64,000 nucleotides of DNA, taken from an uncultured Alphaproteobacteria bacterium. GTDB taxonomy: Bacteria; Pseudomonadota; Alphaproteobacteria; Micropepsales; Micropepsaceae. Shown piece by piece: positions 16,317 to 26,605 of the stretch; positions within the stretch are counted from its first letter, which is position 1; the number at the start of each line of letters is the position of its first letter. The notes under the pieces were generated by a model. That model did no database searches, was not told the origin of the DNA, and saw only the letters and a list, made by a program, of their open reading frames with translations. The position numbers were made by a program, and so were the translations under genes. Location: contig CAIOYY010000015.1 in the NCBI GenBank assembly GCA_903862715.1, forward strand, positions 1 to 64,000. The letters are read 5' to 3'.

Positions 16317-17294
16317 TCAGAGCCAGCCGCGCCGCTTGAAGAACAGATAGGGCAGGATGCCGGAAATAATCATGATCAGGATGGCGAGCGGATAACCCCA
16401 CACGGAATGCAGTTCCGGCATGTAATCGAAGTTCATGCCCCACATGGATGCGAACAGCGTGGGCGGCAGCAGTACGATGGCAGCCACAGACATGATCTTG
16501 ATCACGGTGTTCTGCTCGATATTGATGAGGCCCAGCGTCGCATCAAGAAGGAAGGTCAGCTTGTTGGAAATATAGGATGAGTGATCCTGCAGCGAGAGCA
16601 CGTCGCGCGACAGCGTCTTGGTATGGGTCTTCGCTTCCTTGTTGGTCTTTCCGTCGAAGGCCTGATTGAGGAAGGTCAGAATGCGGCCAAGCGTCAGAAG
16701 GCTCTCACGCATTTTCGACGTGAGATCGTATTTGCGTCCGAGATTGCGCAACACGTTCTGGAAATCCTTGTCCGAGCGATAGCCGAGCGCCGTCGAGGGT
16801 TCGAAAATCTCACGCGAGATCGCTTCCACGTCCGCGCCGGTTTTTTCGAGAATATCCGCCATGCGGTCGACGATGGTGTCGAGGATCTGCATCAACACCA
16901 TGTCCGCGCGCACCGCATTCACCACTGCCCGATCGCAGCGCAGCGCGAAGGTGCGGAAAGGCTGCGGATCGATGTAGCGGATGGTCACGAGATGCGCGGG
17001 CGTCAGCACGAAAGTTACGGCGCCGCCGATAGGCATATCGGAGTCCATCTGTGTCAGAACCGTCGCGGTCATGAACAGACCGCCGTCCTCCTGATAGAGG
17101 CGGCTGGAGATTTCGATTTCTTCCATGTCGGCGCGGGTCGGAAGTTCCATGCTGAGCGCAATATCGACCTTGCGCCGCTCTTCCGGGGTCGGATTATACA
17201 GGTCGAGCCACACGGCGCCCACAGGCAGGGCGTCATCGGCTTCGATGACGATGCCCTTAAGCCCGCCGTTCTGCTGCTGATAGGCTTTCAGCAT
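16317..17294 (-). CDS. corA: CorA-family magnesium/divalent cation channel
   Basis: A 325-residue protein (from the start chosen here) with a soluble N-terminal domain, long helices, and two C-terminal membrane spans. The signature G-M-N-F ends the first span and M-P-E-L follows in the loop; the protein closes with a basic K-R-R-G-W-L tail. The frame is open to an ATG at 17369, but the internal ATG at 17294 gives the usual CorA length and start (M-L-K-A-Y). It mediates Mg2+, and in some members Co2+ or Ni2+, uptake through the inner membrane. The DMT transporter gene begins 5 bases after its stop. Confidence 0.92.
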   Translation of the reverse strand: MLKAYQQQNGGLKGIVIEADDALPVGAVWLDLYNPTPEERRKVDIALSMELPTRADMEEIEISSRLYQEDGGLFMTATVLTQMDSDMPIGGAVTFVLTPAHLVTIRYIDPQPFRTFALRCDRAVVNAVRADMVLMQILDTIVDRMADILEKTGADVEAISREIFEPSTALGYRSDKDFQNVLRNLGRKYDLTSKMRESLLTLGRILTFLNQAFDGKTNKEAKTHTKTLSRDVLSLQDHSSYISNKLTFLLDATLGLINIEQNTVIKIMSVAAIVLLPPTLFASMWGMNFDYMPELHSVWGYPLAILIMIISGILPYLFFKRRGWL

Positions 17295-17450
17295 GCAAAC
17301 TGTCCCGCTTGTCCATTGGTTCAATTCTGGAAGCAGCCCTTTAGCTGGGGCCGGTTCCGACGGCGCCATATAGCCCCAAACAACGGGCCCACGCTAAGGG
17401 TTTTTCGTGCCCGGACCATCTCCGACTGCCGCAGGGTCCGCCGCAGGAAC

Positions 17451-18386
17451 TCAAGCCCCAAGGCAGGAGACGAAATTGTCAGTCATGTGACGGAACATCG
17501 TTTCATAAAGTTGAGGTCCAGGCTCGATGTCCGTGCCGAGATCGTCCAGCGTGGCGCTTGTCGCGCTTGAATTCTCGACCAGAACACGCACGAGCCGGGG
17601 CGAGAATTGCGGGGGCGCGAAGACGCACCGCACATCCGTTCCGGTAATACGCGCGCGGATCTCGATGATGCGCCGCGTTCCTGCGGGCCGGTCCGATGCC
17701 ACGGTAACCGAACCTTGCGGCGAAAGGCCGTAATGCGCTTCGAAATACTGATAGGCATCGTGGAAGACGATATAGGGCACGTCCAGAACGGGCCGAAGGC
17801 GCGTTTGCGATTCCGCATCCAGTGCCATCACACGTTCGGCGAAGGCGCGGGCATTGGCGGCATAGGTACTTTCGCGCGCCGGATCGGCCTGCCCTAGCAG
17901 ATCCGCAATGGCGTTTGCCATCGCTATGCCGTTTTGTGGATCAAGCCAGAAATGCGGGTCTGGTTCTTCGCCTTCATGCGCATGGTCGTCCTCGCCCTCA
18001 TGGTCATGCGCCTCCCAAAGCCCGCCCTCGCGCACCGGCCTCGTGACAAGGCCTGGTGTATCGGCGAGCGCATGCACATCCGCATCGCCCGCCAGCGTGC
18101 GGAGCGGATTGATCAGAAAGGTTTCGAGCGTCGGCCCTGACCAGAACACGATGTCGGCATTTTCCAGTTTGCGGGCATCGCTGGGGCGCATCGAAAAGGC
18201 ATGGGGCGAGGCGCTACCGGTCACCAGAAGTTGGGGCGTTCCGGTCTCGCCCATGACGGCGCTCACGATGGAATGCAAAGGGCGAATGGAGGCGAGCACG
18301 TTCAACGGCTCGCCCTGTTCCAGAGCCATCGCCGGAGCTGCTCCTGCCCAAAGGAAGAGGAGTGCGCCGGCGAAAGGCCGGATCAA
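17451..18386 (-). CDS. znuA: Zinc ABC transporter substrate-binding protein (ZnuA-like)
   Basis: A 311-residue periplasmic metal-binding protein. It has a signal peptide (residues 1-21), a conserved H in S-I-R-P-L-H, an S-P-H-A-F motif, a His/Asp-rich flexible loop around 125-145, then P-H-F-W-L-D-P and V-F-H-D-A-Y-Q-Y-F, all as in ZnuA. The first codon is TTG and it overlaps the infC stop in the sequence TTGA, so translation may be coupled to infC. No ATPase, permease or Zur gene is visible nearby, so its ABC partners must be encoded elsewhere. Confidence 0.88.
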   Translation of the reverse strand: MIRPFAGALLFLWAGAAPAMALEQGEPLNVLASIRPLHSIVSAVMGETGTPQLLVTGSASPHAFSMRPSDARKLENADIVFWSGPTLETFLINPLRTLAGDADVHALADTPGLVTRPVREGGLWEAHDHEGEDDHAHEGEEPDPHFWLDPQNGIAMANAIADLLGQADPARESTYAANARAFAERVMALDAESQTRLRPVLDVPYIVFHDAYQYFEAHYGLSPQGSVTVASDRPAGTRRIIEIRARITGTDVRCVFAPPQFSPRLVRVLVENSSATSATLDDLGTDIEPGPQLYETMFRHMTDNFVSCLGA

Positions 18387-18925
18387 CGCGGCGCCAGCAC
18401 CATCATCATCTGACGGCCTTCCAGTTTCGGGTATTGCTCAATCTTGGCGATGGCATCGACGTCCTTCTGGACGCGGGTCAATAATTCCATGCCGAGATGC
18501 TGATGCGCCATTTCACGTCCACGGAAACGCAAAGTGACTTTCACCTTGTCGCCTTCTTCGAAGAAGCGGTGCATCGCACGCATTTTCACGTCGTAATCGT
18601 GATCGTCGATACCGGGGCGCATCTTGATCTCCTTGATCTCGATGACCTTCTGCTTCTTGCGTGCTTCGGCTGCTTTCTTCTGCTGCTCATATTTGAATTT
18701 GCCGAAGTCCATGAGCTTGACCACGGGGGGCTTCGCGCCGGGAGACACTTCGACGAGATCGAAGCCCTTCTCCTCCGCGATGGCCATGGCGTCATCCATG
18801 CCCAGTTCGCCAAGCTTCTCGCCATCTTCGCCGATAAGGAAAACGGTACGCGAGGTGATCTCTTCATTAACGCGCGGCCCCTCTTTGGAAGGGGGCGTTG
18901 GCTGCGCAAACTTTCTAATAGCTAT
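18383..18925 (-). CDS. infC: Translation initiation factor IF-3 with apparent AUA start
   Basis: IF-3 of about 180 residues: N-terminal P-R-V-N-E-E-I-T near 18-25, D-L-V-E-V-S-P linker, and the C-terminal domain ending near Q-M-M-M-V-L-A-P-R. The first in-frame ATG lies well inside the N-domain, so it cannot be the true start. AAAGGAGA lies 6 bases upstream of an ATA at 18923-18925, making AUA the best start; an ATT two codons later is the alternative. Rare starts are a known way in which IF-3 autoregulates its own synthesis (AUU in E. coli). thrS lies upstream as usual, but rpmI and rplT do not follow; znuA does. Confidence 0.9.
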   Translation of the reverse strand: MAIRKFAQPTPPSKEGPRVNEEITSRTVFLIGEDGEKLGELGMDDAMAIAEEKGFDLVEVSPGAKPPVVKLMDFGKFKYEQQKKAAEARKKQKVIEIKEIKMRPGIDDHDYDVKMRAMHRFFEEGDKVKVTLRFRGREMAHQHLGMELLTRVQKDVDAIAKIEQYPKLEGRQMMMVLAPR

Positions 18926-19072
18926 GACAGTCTCCTTTGGAAGGGCTCAAGCACAAGCACGCCGCGAAGCTCGTTGGCGCCGCGACAGGGTTCGTCCATC
19001 CAAATGCGCGGAGCCTTTCTCGTTGGGCTTGTGCGCGAGCCATTGGCTTTGCACACAGGTAAGGTCGCCGTC

Positions 19073-21055
19073 TCACCTCAGGTCGGGCGGTACGGCTTCC
19101 GTCTGCAGCATATGAATGGCGTCGGCTAACGCAAGGGTTTCCTGCGATTCCACTCCCAGGCGGCGCACCGTAAGGGTGTGGTTTTCCGCCTCGCGGCGTC
19201 CGGCGACCAGAAGATAAGGCACTTTGGCGAGGCTGTGCTCGCGGACCTTGTAGTTGATCTTCTCGTTGCGAAGGTCCGTCTCCGCCCGAATCCCGGCTTT
19301 CTCCAGGGCTGCGGCCACTTCCCCGGCATAGGGGTCGGCATCCGATACGATGGTCGTGACCACCGCCTGAACCGGGGCCAGCCAGAGCGGAAACTTGCCC
19401 GCATAATGTTCGATCAGGATGCCGAGGAACCGTTCCATGGAGCCGAGAATGGCGCGGTGGAGCATGACCGGACGGTGCTTGGCGCCGTCCTCACCAGCAT
19501 AACTGGCGTCCAGCCGCTCCGGCAGATTGGGATCGAGCTGCAGTGTGCCGCATTGCCAGGTGCGACCAATGGCGTCGGTCAGGTGGAATTCCAGCTTCGG
19601 GCCGTAAAAGGCGCCTTCGCCGGGTGCGAGGGTATATTCGAGCCCAGCCGCGGAAAGTGCGTCGGCGAGGCGTTTCTCTGCGCGGTCCCAGCTCGCATCG
19701 TCGCCTACGCGGGTGGCGGGGCGTGTCGCGAGGCGCACCTTCACATCCTCGAAGCCCAGATCCTTGTAGACGACACGCAACAGTTCGCAGAACGCGAGGC
19801 TTTCCGCCGTGATCTGGTCTTCACGGCAGAAAATATGCGCGTCGTCCTGTGTCATCTGGCGCACGCGCATCAGCCCGTGCAGCGCGCCATGCGCTTCATT
19901 ACGGTGGCAGCAGCCGAACTCGGCCATGCGCAAAGGCAGGTCGCGATAGCTCTTGGTGCCCTGTTTGAAAATCTGGATATGCGCCGGACAGTTCATCGGC
20001 TTGATCGCCATCAGTTTGGCGTCGCCCGAAAGCACCGGCCCGTCATCGTCTGTCGAAGGAATTTCGTCGGGAACGACGAACATGTTCTCGCGGAATTTCG
20101 CCCAATGTCCGGATTGTTCCCAGAAGGTCGAATCCAGCAATTGCGGGGTCTTCACTTCCTGATAGCCGGATTTCAGAATCCGGCGACGGATATATTGTTC
20201 CAGCGCCTGCCATATGATGTAGCCCTTGGCGTGCCAGAACACCGAGCCCATGGCCTCTTCCTGCAGATGGAACAGATCCATCTCACGGCCAAGACGGCGA
20301 TGGTCGCGCTTCTCCGCTTCTTCAAGGCGATGCAGATGTTCGGCGAGTTCTTTCTCGTCGCGCCAGGCGGTGCCGTAAATGCGCTGCAATTGCGCGTTCT
20401 TTGCATCGCCGCGCCAATAGGCGCCCGCGATCTTGGTAAGCTTGAAACCCTTGCCGATTTTCGCGGTCGAGGCGAAATGCGGCCCGCGACACAGATCGTG
20501 CCACGCGCCATGAAAATAGACGGTGATGTCTTCGGTTGACGGTAGATCGCGGATCAGCTCGGCCTTGTAGGTCTCGCCGATGGATTCGAAATGCTGGATG
20601 GCCTTGTCGCGCGGCCACACTTCGCGCCGAGTCGGAAGGTCGGCGGCGACAATCTCATGCATCTTCGCTTCAATTTTCGGCAGATCGTCCGAGGTGAACG
20701 GCTCGGCTCGCGCGAAGTCGTAGTAGAAGCCGTCCTCGATGGCGGGGCCGATGGTCACCTGCGTGCCGGGAAACAATTCCTGCACCGCCATGGCGAGCAC
20801 ATGCGCCGTATCGTGCCGGATCAGGTCCAGCGTTTCCGGGTCCTTGCGGGTAATGATCCGCACTGCGACACTGGTCTCGATGGGGCGGAACAGATCCCAC
20901 ATCTTGCCGTCGACCTCGATGGCCAAAGCCGCCTTGGCGAGGCCGGGGCCGATCCCTGCGGCAATCTCGGCGCCGGTCACGCCGGCCGTATGCGAAAGTG
21001 TCTTCCCGTCGGGAAGGGTGATCGCAATTGGTGTCGGGCTCGCGGAGGCGGACAT
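19073..21055 (-). CDS. thrS: Threonyl-tRNA synthetase
   Basis: A 660-residue class II synthetase. An N-terminal TGS domain (I-T-L-P-D-G-K) is followed by the editing domain with H-D-x-A-H-V-L-A-x-A near 92 and Y-F-H-G, then the catalytic core with M-N-C-P-A-H-I (zinc Cys), [12 protein letters not shown] and [14 protein letters not shown], and a C-terminal anticodon-binding domain. The open frame extends 40 codons further upstream into the neighbouring gene; the ATG at 21053-21055 gives the family start. It charges tRNA-Thr and removes mischarged Ser. Adjacent to infC as in many bacteria. Confidence 0.97.
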   Translation of the reverse strand: MSASASPTPIAITLPDGKTLSHTAGVTGAEIAAGIGPGLAKAALAIEVDGKMWDLFRPIETSVAVRIITRKDPETLDLIRHDTAHVLAMAVQELFPGTQVTIGPAIEDGFYYDFARAEPFTSDDLPKIEAKMHEIVAADLPTRREVWPRDKAIQHFESIGETYKAELIRDLPSTEDITVYFHGAWHDLCRGPHFASTAKIGKGFKLTKIAGAYWRGDAKNAQLQRIYGTAWRDEKELAEHLHRLEEAEKRDHRRLGREMDLFHLQEEAMGSVFWHAKGYIIWQALEQYIRRRILKSGYQEVKTPQLLDSTFWEQSGHWAKFRENMFVVPDEIPSTDDDGPVLSGDAKLMAIKPMNCPAHIQIFKQGTKSYRDLPLRMAEFGCCHRNEAHGALHGLMRVRQMTQDDAHIFCREDQITAESLAFCELLRVVYKDLGFEDVKVRLATRPATRVGDDASWDRAEKRLADALSAAGLEYTLAPGEGAFYGPKLEFHLTDAIGRTWQCGTLQLDPNLPERLDASYAGEDGAKHRPVMLHRAILGSMERFLGILIEHYAGKFPLWLAPVQAVVTTIVSDADPYAGEVAAALEKAGIRAETDLRNEKINYKVREHSLAKVPYLLVAGRREAENHTLTVRRLGVESQETLALADAIHMLQTEAVPPDLR

Positions 21056-21126
21056 GAGGTAAGGGCCTTTGTTGGGCTTGTCTTTAGGGGCCGGACCATC
21101 TTTGCGACCGGCCCGAAAGTCAAGAT

Positions 21127-22278
21127 TCACCGGCCCGCCAGCAAGTCCCGGTAAAGGGCGAGTGTCGCGCCGCACATCGTTTCGACGCTGAAATGCACCT
21201 CGACATGGGCGCGTCCAGCCGCCCCCATCGCGGCAAGCGCGCCGTCGGGCAAAGCAAGAAGGTCCGCCAGTGCTTCCGCCAGCGCCTTCGCATCGCCCGG
21301 CGGTACCAGAATTCCGCTTTTACCCGGCAGCACCGTTTCCCATGCCCCGCCATGATCGGTGGCGATCACCGCGCGGCCCATCGCGCCTGCCTCCGCCGGA
21401 ACACGCCCAAAGGCTTCCGGCTCGGTCGAGGCGGAGAGGGCGATGTCGCTGGCGCGATAGGCCAGCGGCATATTCGTAATGTGCCCGGCCAGAATCACCT
21501 GCGCATCAAGACCGGCCTTCGCCACTGCGCTACGGAGTTCGTCCGTATAATCGCTGCGGCCCTGGTCGTCGCCCGCGAGTACGATCCGCGTGGCGGGAGA
21601 AAGGCGTCCTTCATGCGCCAGCATTTGCAGCGCCGCGATCAGAACAAGATGGCCCTTCCATCGCGTCAACCGCCCGGGCAGAAGCACCACGCGCGCGTCG
21701 TCTCCCGCGCCCCAGGATGCGCGCAGGGCATCGATTTCGGTTTGCGAAACATGCGCCGGATCGAAAAGCGAAAGATCGATTCCGCGCGGAATGACCGCGA
21801 TGCGCTTTGGAAGAAAAGAATAGGAGGTGCGGATATGCGCCGCCGTCCATTCGGAATTGGCGATCACCGCGTCGCCTCTCAGCATCACGGAATTATACCG
21901 GCGCTTCCAAGCGTTTTTTGCATTGTAGATTCCATGATGCGTGGTCACAAAGGGAATGCCTTCGCGCCGCGCGGCGTAAAGCCCGCTCCAGGCGGGCGCG
22001 CGCGAACGCGCATGCACGAGGTCGACTTTGTATTTTTCGATGATCTCCTGAAGCCGCGCGATATTCGCATGGATCGTCAACGGATTTTTCGATGCCAAGG
22101 GAAGGCGAAGGGAAACCGCACCCGATGCCGTTAGCTCCGGCTCCAGCCATCCCCCTTCCGAGGCGACCAGCGCGGTATAACCATCGGCCACCAATGCGGC
22201 GGCGATATCAAGCGTTGTGCGCTCCGCCCCGCCGGTGTCCAGCTTCGGGATGATTTGCAATATTGCGGGTTTGGACAA
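21127..22278 (-). CDS. GT4 family glycosyltransferase
   Basis: A 383-residue GT-B enzyme. The acceptor-side N-domain opens with [15 protein letters not shown] and includes [11 protein letters not shown]. The nucleotide-sugar side has [11 protein letters not shown] and the E-x7-E motif in [14 protein letters not shown]. It ends 71 bases before the thrS start on the same strand. Members of this group work on LPS, capsule or glycolipids; acceptor and donor cannot be inferred from the neighbours. Confidence 0.9.
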   Translation of the reverse strand: MSKPAILQIIPKLDTGGAERTTLDIAAALVADGYTALVASEGGWLEPELTASGAVSLRLPLASKNPLTIHANIARLQEIIEKYKVDLVHARSRAPAWSGLYAARREGIPFVTTHHGIYNAKNAWKRRYNSVMLRGDAVIANSEWTAAHIRTSYSFLPKRIAVIPRGIDLSLFDPAHVSQTEIDALRASWGAGDDARVVLLPGRLTRWKGHLVLIAALQMLAHEGRLSPATRIVLAGDDQGRSDYTDELRSAVAKAGLDAQVILAGHITNMPLAYRASDIALSASTEPEAFGRVPAEAGAMGRAVIATDHGGAWETVLPGKSGILVPPGDAKALAEALADLLALPDGALAAMGAAGRAHVEVHFSVETMCGATLALYRDLLAGR

Positions 22279-22389
22279 ACGGTTTGTTCCAGCAAGGGTA
22301 GATGCGGTATCGAGGACCTGATCCGCAACATTGCCTATTTGGGCCTGCGGTGAAAGCGGCGCCTTAAAGCGCTCACGGGAAGGCGAGGA

Positions 22390-23139
22390 ATGGAAATGGA
22401 TGTGAAGCGCCTTGTCCGCGACGATGGCGAAACCATCGCTTATTTAACCCGCGATGGGCGCTCGCCTGGTGTCGTCTGGCTGGGCGGTTTTCATTCCGAT
22501 ATGGCGGGCACTAAAGCCGAGGCGCTCGACGGCTGGGCCGCCGAAAAAGGCCGCGCCTTTCTGCGCTTCGATTATTTCGGCCACGGTCAATCCTCTGGCG
22601 CGTTCCGCGACGGCACCATCACACGCTGGCGCGATGATGCGCTGGCCGTCATCGATACGCTTTGCGGCGGACCTCAAATTCTGGTCGGCTCCAGTATGGG
22701 CGGATGGATTGCACTTCTGGCTGCGCTGGCGCGGCCGGAAAAGGTGAAAGGCCTTCTTCTCCTCGCGCCCGCGCCGGATTTCACCGAAACACTAATGTGG
22801 GACATCATGCCGGTCGATATTCGGAACGAAATTCTGCATCGCGGCGAATGGATGCGCCCTTCCGAATATGAAGCGCCATATCCGATCACGCGCGCGTTGA
22901 TCGAAGATGGACGCAAACATCTTCTGCTCGGCGGAGCCATTCCCGTTACCTGCCCGGTGCGCATTCTGCAGGGCATGAAGGATCCTGACGTGCCTTGGGA
23001 ACACGCGGTAAGACTGGCAGAACACCTCGACGGTAATCCCGTCCTGACGTTGGTGAAGCAAGGCGACCATCGCCTGTCGACGCCGGACGACATTACGCGT
23101 CTGAGAGAAACGCTCGAAGGTCTGCTTTCCGGTTTATAG
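22390..23139 (+). CDS. Alpha/beta hydrolase, ABHD10-like
   Basis: A 249-residue alpha/beta hydrolase. V-W-L-G-G-F-H forms the oxyanion strand-loop, F-D-Y-F-G-H-G-x-S-S-G follows, the nucleophile is S102 in G-S-S-M-G-G-W, the acid is the Asp in G-M-K-D-P-D-V-P-W near 200, and the His is in G-D-H-R-L-S near 227. This pattern resembles the mitochondrial ABHD10 group (depalmitoylating and esterase activity), which has alphaproteobacterial relatives. An ATG two codons downstream (22396) has an equally good ribosome site. Divergent from the GT4 gene. Confidence 0.82.
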   Translation: MEMDVKRLVRDDGETIAYLTRDGRSPGVVWLGGFHSDMAGTKAEALDGWAAEKGRAFLRFDYFGHGQSSGAFRDGTITRWRDDALAVIDTLCGGPQILVGSSMGGWIALLAALARPEKVKGLLLLAPAPDFTETLMWDIMPVDIRNEILHRGEWMRPSEYEAPYPITRALIEDGRKHLLLGGAIPVTCPVRILQGMKDPDVPWEHAVRLAEHLDGNPVLTLVKQGDHRLSTPDDITRLRETLEGLLSGL

Positions 23140-23179
23140 CTCCCTTGCATTCCGCACGGCGTCGGGGTCAATTCGGCCC

Positions 23180-23941
23180 ATGAGAACCCGTCTTTTCGTT
23201 CTGTTCGCCGTTACCTTTCCATCCGCGCTGCTCGCCGCAACGCCGGATGACATTGTCGCTGCCGATAATCGCTATGACCGATGCATCGCCGCGACCGAAG
23301 ACGATCCCGATCAGGCGTTCGAGAATGCACTCATCTGGCGCGACCAGGGCGGCGGCGGCCCGGCGGAACATTGCATGGCGATGGCCTTGCTTGCGCTTGG
23401 CCACCCGGGCGAAGCCGCCGTCCGTCTCGATACGCTGGCGAGGCAAACCGAAAGCGGTGCGCCCGAAGAACGTGCCGATCTGATGATGCAGTCCGGTGAA
23501 GCCTGGCTGATCGCGCGCCGAGGCGATCTCGCGGAGGCATCCTTCTCGGCGGCCTTGATGCTGACTCCGCGCGATGCCGAAGTCTGGGCGGCGCGTGCCC
23601 GCGCCCGCGCCATGGAAGAAAAATGGGAAGGCTCCGAATCCGATCTCGATTCCGCGATCGTGTTCGAAAATGCCACGCCCGAATATTATTTCCTGCGTTC
23701 GGCCGCGCGTAAGGCGTTGGGCAAGGACGCCGACGCCATCGCCGACATCAATACCGCCTTGCGTCTTGACCCGGCCTATCCCGACGCGCTGGCCGAACGC
23801 GGGCTGATGCGCTTCGCGGCTGGCGACGAAAATGGCGCGCGCGCCGACTGGATTGTGGTTCTCAATACCGCGCCCGACAGCGCGGCCGCAGATGTGGCGC
23901 GCCTTGGCATTGAGCGCATGGAAATCCATATCGAGCCTTAA
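23180..23941 (+). CDS. Exported tetratricopeptide repeat protein
   Basis: A 253-residue periplasmic protein: signal peptide residues 1-19 ending L-L-A-A, then helical repeats. At least four TPR-like units can be seen, the clearest around A-S-F-S-A-A-L-M-L-T-P-R-D-A-E-V-W-A and the repeated A-L-R-L-D-P-A-Y-P-D-A-L-A-E-R-G-L pattern. TPR proteins hold protein partners together; no specific partner is suggested. It follows the hydrolase gene by 40 bases and may be co-transcribed. Confidence 0.8.
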   Translation: MRTRLFVLFAVTFPSALLAATPDDIVAADNRYDRCIAATEDDPDQAFENALIWRDQGGGGPAEHCMAMALLALGHPGEAAVRLDTLARQTESGAPEERADLMMQSGEAWLIARRGDLAEASFSAALMLTPRDAEVWAARARARAMEEKWEGSESDLDSAIVFENATPEYYFLRSAARKALGKDADAIADINTALRLDPAYPDALAERGLMRFAAGDENGARADWIVVLNTAPDSAAADVARLGIERMEIHIEP

Positions 23942-23962
23942 GACTCAATCGTACCGTACGGC

Positions 23963-25117
23963 TCAGACCGTCCATTCCGCCGTCACGGCAGGGTCGGTTT
24001 CCAAAGACCGTTGCGCTTGAGCCTTGCGCATAAAAACTTCCGCCGGAACAAGCCGCCCCAACGCCCATACCGCCATCGCGCGCACCAGCGGTGAGTCATC
24101 GTTTAGCCGTGCTTCGACGTATGATACTAGCGATGAGTCCCGCGAATTGCCTAGCGCGATCATCACATTGCGCACAAAACGATCGCGGCCGATGCGCTTC
24201 ACGGGCGAGCCGCGAAAAAAAGCGCGAAAGCCCGCATCGTCCAGCGCGGACAATTCCGCCAGCGTTGTTGTGACGAGTTCCGCGCGCGGCGCGAAGGCCA
24301 GCTCCTGCGCGTCCTGTGCGAATTTGTTCCAGGGGCACACGGCAAGACAATCGTCGCAGCCGTAGATCCGGTTGCCGATGGCCTCACGGAATTCCGGCGC
24401 GATATGGTCCTTATGCTCGATGGTGAGATAGGAAATGCAGCGCCGCGCATCCAGACGGTAAGGTTCGGGAAAAGCATTGGTCGGGCACACATCAAGGCAG
24501 TTGCGGCAGCTACCGCAATGATCGGCTTCAGATGCGTCGGGCTCCAGTTCCAGTGTCGTGAAGATGGAACCAAGAAACAGCCATGAGCCGAATTCGCGCG
24601 AGACGAGATTAGTGTGTTTGCCCTGCCAGCCTATGCCGGATTCATGCGCCAGCGGTTTTTCCATCACCGGCGCCGTATCGACGAACACTTTCACATCCGC
24701 CGCATATTCCTTTGCCATCCATGAGGCGAGCCGCTTCAGCTTTTTCTTGACGACGTCATGATAATCCTTGCCTTGCGCATAAACCGAAATCGCGCCGCGC
24801 GCACGGTTTTCCAATGCGAGCAATGGGTCGCTTTCAGGGGCATAATTCAGCCCCAGCGTGATGACGCTTTTCGCGTTGCTCCATAATTCTTTCGGATCGG
24901 CCCGCCAGGCGCGTTTGGTTTCCATCCAGTCCATGTCGCCATGGCGGCCGTCGGCCAGAAAGAGATTGAGTTCTTCCGCGGCGCGCGCGGGCAGGCGCGG
25001 AAGCGCAAAGCCTACGGAATCGAAACCTTCCGCACGGGCGCGGGCGCGGATGATGTCTTTGCGCGGAAGTGGCCCCGGATCTGGCCGAAGGGCCGGATCA
25101 GAAATCGAGCTCGGCAT
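23963..25117 (-). CDS. queG: Epoxyqueuosine reductase
   Basis: A 384-residue QueG. It has the N-terminal cobalamin-binding module (P-V-M-E-K-P-L-A-H-E-S-G-I-G-W-Q-G-K-H-T), then two ferredoxin-like clusters C-G-S-C-R-N-C-L-D-V-C-P and C-D-D-C-L-A-V-C-P-W-N-K, and a C-terminal HEAT-like segment with D-D-S-P-L-V-R-A-M-A-V-W-A-L-G. It performs the last step of queuosine synthesis, reducing epoxyqueuosine at tRNA position 34. It overlaps the FzlA-like gene by 20 bases, so the two form an operon. Confidence 0.95.
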   Translation of the reverse strand: MPSSISDPALRPDPGPLPRKDIIRARARAEGFDSVGFALPRLPARAAEELNLFLADGRHGDMDWMETKRAWRADPKELWSNAKSVITLGLNYAPESDPLLALENRARGAISVYAQGKDYHDVVKKKLKRLASWMAKEYAADVKVFVDTAPVMEKPLAHESGIGWQGKHTNLVSREFGSWLFLGSIFTTLELEPDASEADHCGSCRNCLDVCPTNAFPEPYRLDARRCISYLTIEHKDHIAPEFREAIGNRIYGCDDCLAVCPWNKFAQDAQELAFAPRAELVTTTLAELSALDDAGFRAFFRGSPVKRIGRDRFVRNVMIALGNSRDSSLVSYVEARLNDDSPLVRAMAVWALGRLVPAEVFMRKAQAQRSLETDPAVTAEWTV

Positions 25118-25742
25118 ATTGCAGCGCGGGCGGCTGGCCGGGCACGCGATCCATCAGAAGCGAGCGGAAGGACGGGCGCGACTTCATGCGCATATACCAT
25201 TCCGCCATCGCGGGATGATCCGTCCACGGAACTTCTCCGTAATAATCCAGCGCCGACAGATGCGCCGCCAGCGCGAGATCGGCAAGCGACATGTCGCGCC
25301 CGGCGAGAAAGCCGCGTTCTTCTGCCAGGGCGCCGAGCATCTGCAGGGCTTCCTTCAGCGCGGCGCGCCCCTGCCGGATCGTCTCCATGCTGGGTGGCTG
25401 GCGCAGCAGATTTCCGGTCTGCGAGCGTGATGCTTTCTCGAACAAAATCCGCCGGGTTACTTCCTCGCTGAATTTGCTCATCGCCCAGTCGAGGAGCCGC
25501 AAAGCTTCGCTGCGCGGCGCCTGGTCTTCGGGAACCAGCGGGTAATCCGGGTACAGGCCTTCGAGGCAGTCGACGATCGCCCACACGCCCGTCACCTGCG
25601 TGCCGTCGAGTTCTGTGAAGACCGGCAGATGCGATAGCGGATCGGCCGCGGTCTCGAGGTCATGCGCAAGCTTCTTCTCACCTAAAGCCAGGCGGGCGAG
25701 GCGGCAGGCGGGGGACATCAATATATGGGTGAGGCGGCGCAT
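25098..25742 (-). CDS. GST-fold protein, FzlA-like (FtsZ-binding division factor candidate)
   Basis: A 214-residue glutathione S-transferase-fold protein. The thioredoxin-like N-domain has S-P-A-C-R-L-A-R-L-A-L-G-E-K; the helical C-domain has D-M-S-L-A-D-L-A-L-A-A-H-L-S-A-L-D-Y-Y-G-E-V-P-W. It ends with a short tail Y-A-E-L-D-F. In Caulobacter, FzlA is a GST relative with a conserved acidic tail needed for constriction, and I recall the same tail pattern. The ATG at 25742 is preferred to the GTG at 25769 because the fold begins there. The FzlA assignment is by recalled motif; a generic GST is the alternative. Confidence 0.65.
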   Translation of the reverse strand: MRRLTHILMSPACRLARLALGEKKLAHDLETAADPLSHLPVFTELDGTQVTGVWAIVDCLEGLYPDYPLVPEDQAPRSEALRLLDWAMSKFSEEVTRRILFEKASRSQTGNLLRQPPSMETIRQGRAALKEALQMLGALAEERGFLAGRDMSLADLALAAHLSALDYYGEVPWTDHPAMAEWYMRMKSRPSFRSLLMDRVPGQPPALQYAELDF

Positions 25743-25807
25743 CCGGGTCAACTTAGAGAAAGCGGCCACAGAGTCCTAGTGCCGGATGCCGTGGCTAACA
25801 GCCTGTT

Positions 25808-26560
25808 TCACGGCGCGTAACTGAGGACGCAGTCGTCGAGCCGGTCGCGGGTGACGGCGCCCATCATGCCGACGATCTGGTTCGTGCGCCGTGTCACATA
25901 GGGACCGGCATCGACGACGCGATAATTCCGCGGATTGGGCAATATGGCGGCGAGCCGCGCCGCTTCGCCACGGGTCAGCTCGGCGGCGGGTTTTCCGTAG
26001 TAATCTTGCGCCGCCGCTTCGACGCCGAAATTGCCGTCCCCGAGTTCCACAATGTTCAGATAGGTTTCCATGATCCGCCATTTCGGCCACAGGCCTTCGA
26101 CGAGCACCGTGAAATAGGCCTCGACGCCTTTGCGGATCCAGGTGCGGGCGGGCGGCAGGAACAGGTTCTTCGCCGTCTGCTGGCTGATGGTGCTGGCGCC
26201 GCGCACGCCCTGGCCGCTGGCATTATATTCGAGGGCCTCCTGGATCGCCTGCCAGTCGAATCCCGAATGCGAACAGAATTTGCCGTCTTCGGACGCGATG
26301 ACCGCCTTCACCAAATTCGCCGACATCGCGCTCAAGGGCACCCAGTCCTGCCGCACCTCTTGCGAAAAACTCATGCCGATAATCAGCGGCGTCGTCGGCG
26401 GGGGCACTACGCGATAGAGCAGCACCAGCATGACCGGCAGAACAAAGACGATGCCGAACAGCACGACCAGCGTCCGCCGGACCCATGGGTAACGTCCGTC
26501 GCGGCGATGCCACAAGACCCGCAAAGGCCGCCGCCTTTTTCTTCCGCTGCTATCGCTCAT
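25808..26560 (-). CDS. mtgA: Monofunctional peptidoglycan glycosyltransferase
   Basis: A 250-residue MtgA: a basic N-terminus, one membrane anchor (residues ~28-50), and a GT51 domain with A-S-E-D-G-K-F-C-S-H-S-G-F-D (catalytic Glu), G-A-S-T-I-S-Q-Q-T-A-K-N, R-K-G-V-E-A-Y-F-T-V-L-V-E and M-E-T-Y-L-N-I-V-E-L-G, all five motifs in order. It polymerises lipid II glycan strands without cross-linking. The downstream neighbour on the same strand is the FzlA-like gene, 66 bases away. Confidence 0.95.
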   Translation of the reverse strand: MSDSSGRKRRRPLRVLWHRRDGRYPWVRRTLVVLFGIVFVLPVMLVLLYRVVPPPTTPLIIGMSFSQEVRQDWVPLSAMSANLVKAVIASEDGKFCSHSGFDWQAIQEALEYNASGQGVRGASTISQQTAKNLFLPPARTWIRKGVEAYFTVLVEGLWPKWRIMETYLNIVELGDGNFGVEAAAQDYYGKPAAELTRGEAARLAAILPNPRNYRVVDAGPYVTRRTNQIVGMMGAVTRDRLDDCVLSYAP

Positions 26561-26605
26561 GACGAAACGCTGTTGCCCCGAGCGTGAGAATCGCCTCGCG
26601 GCAGA

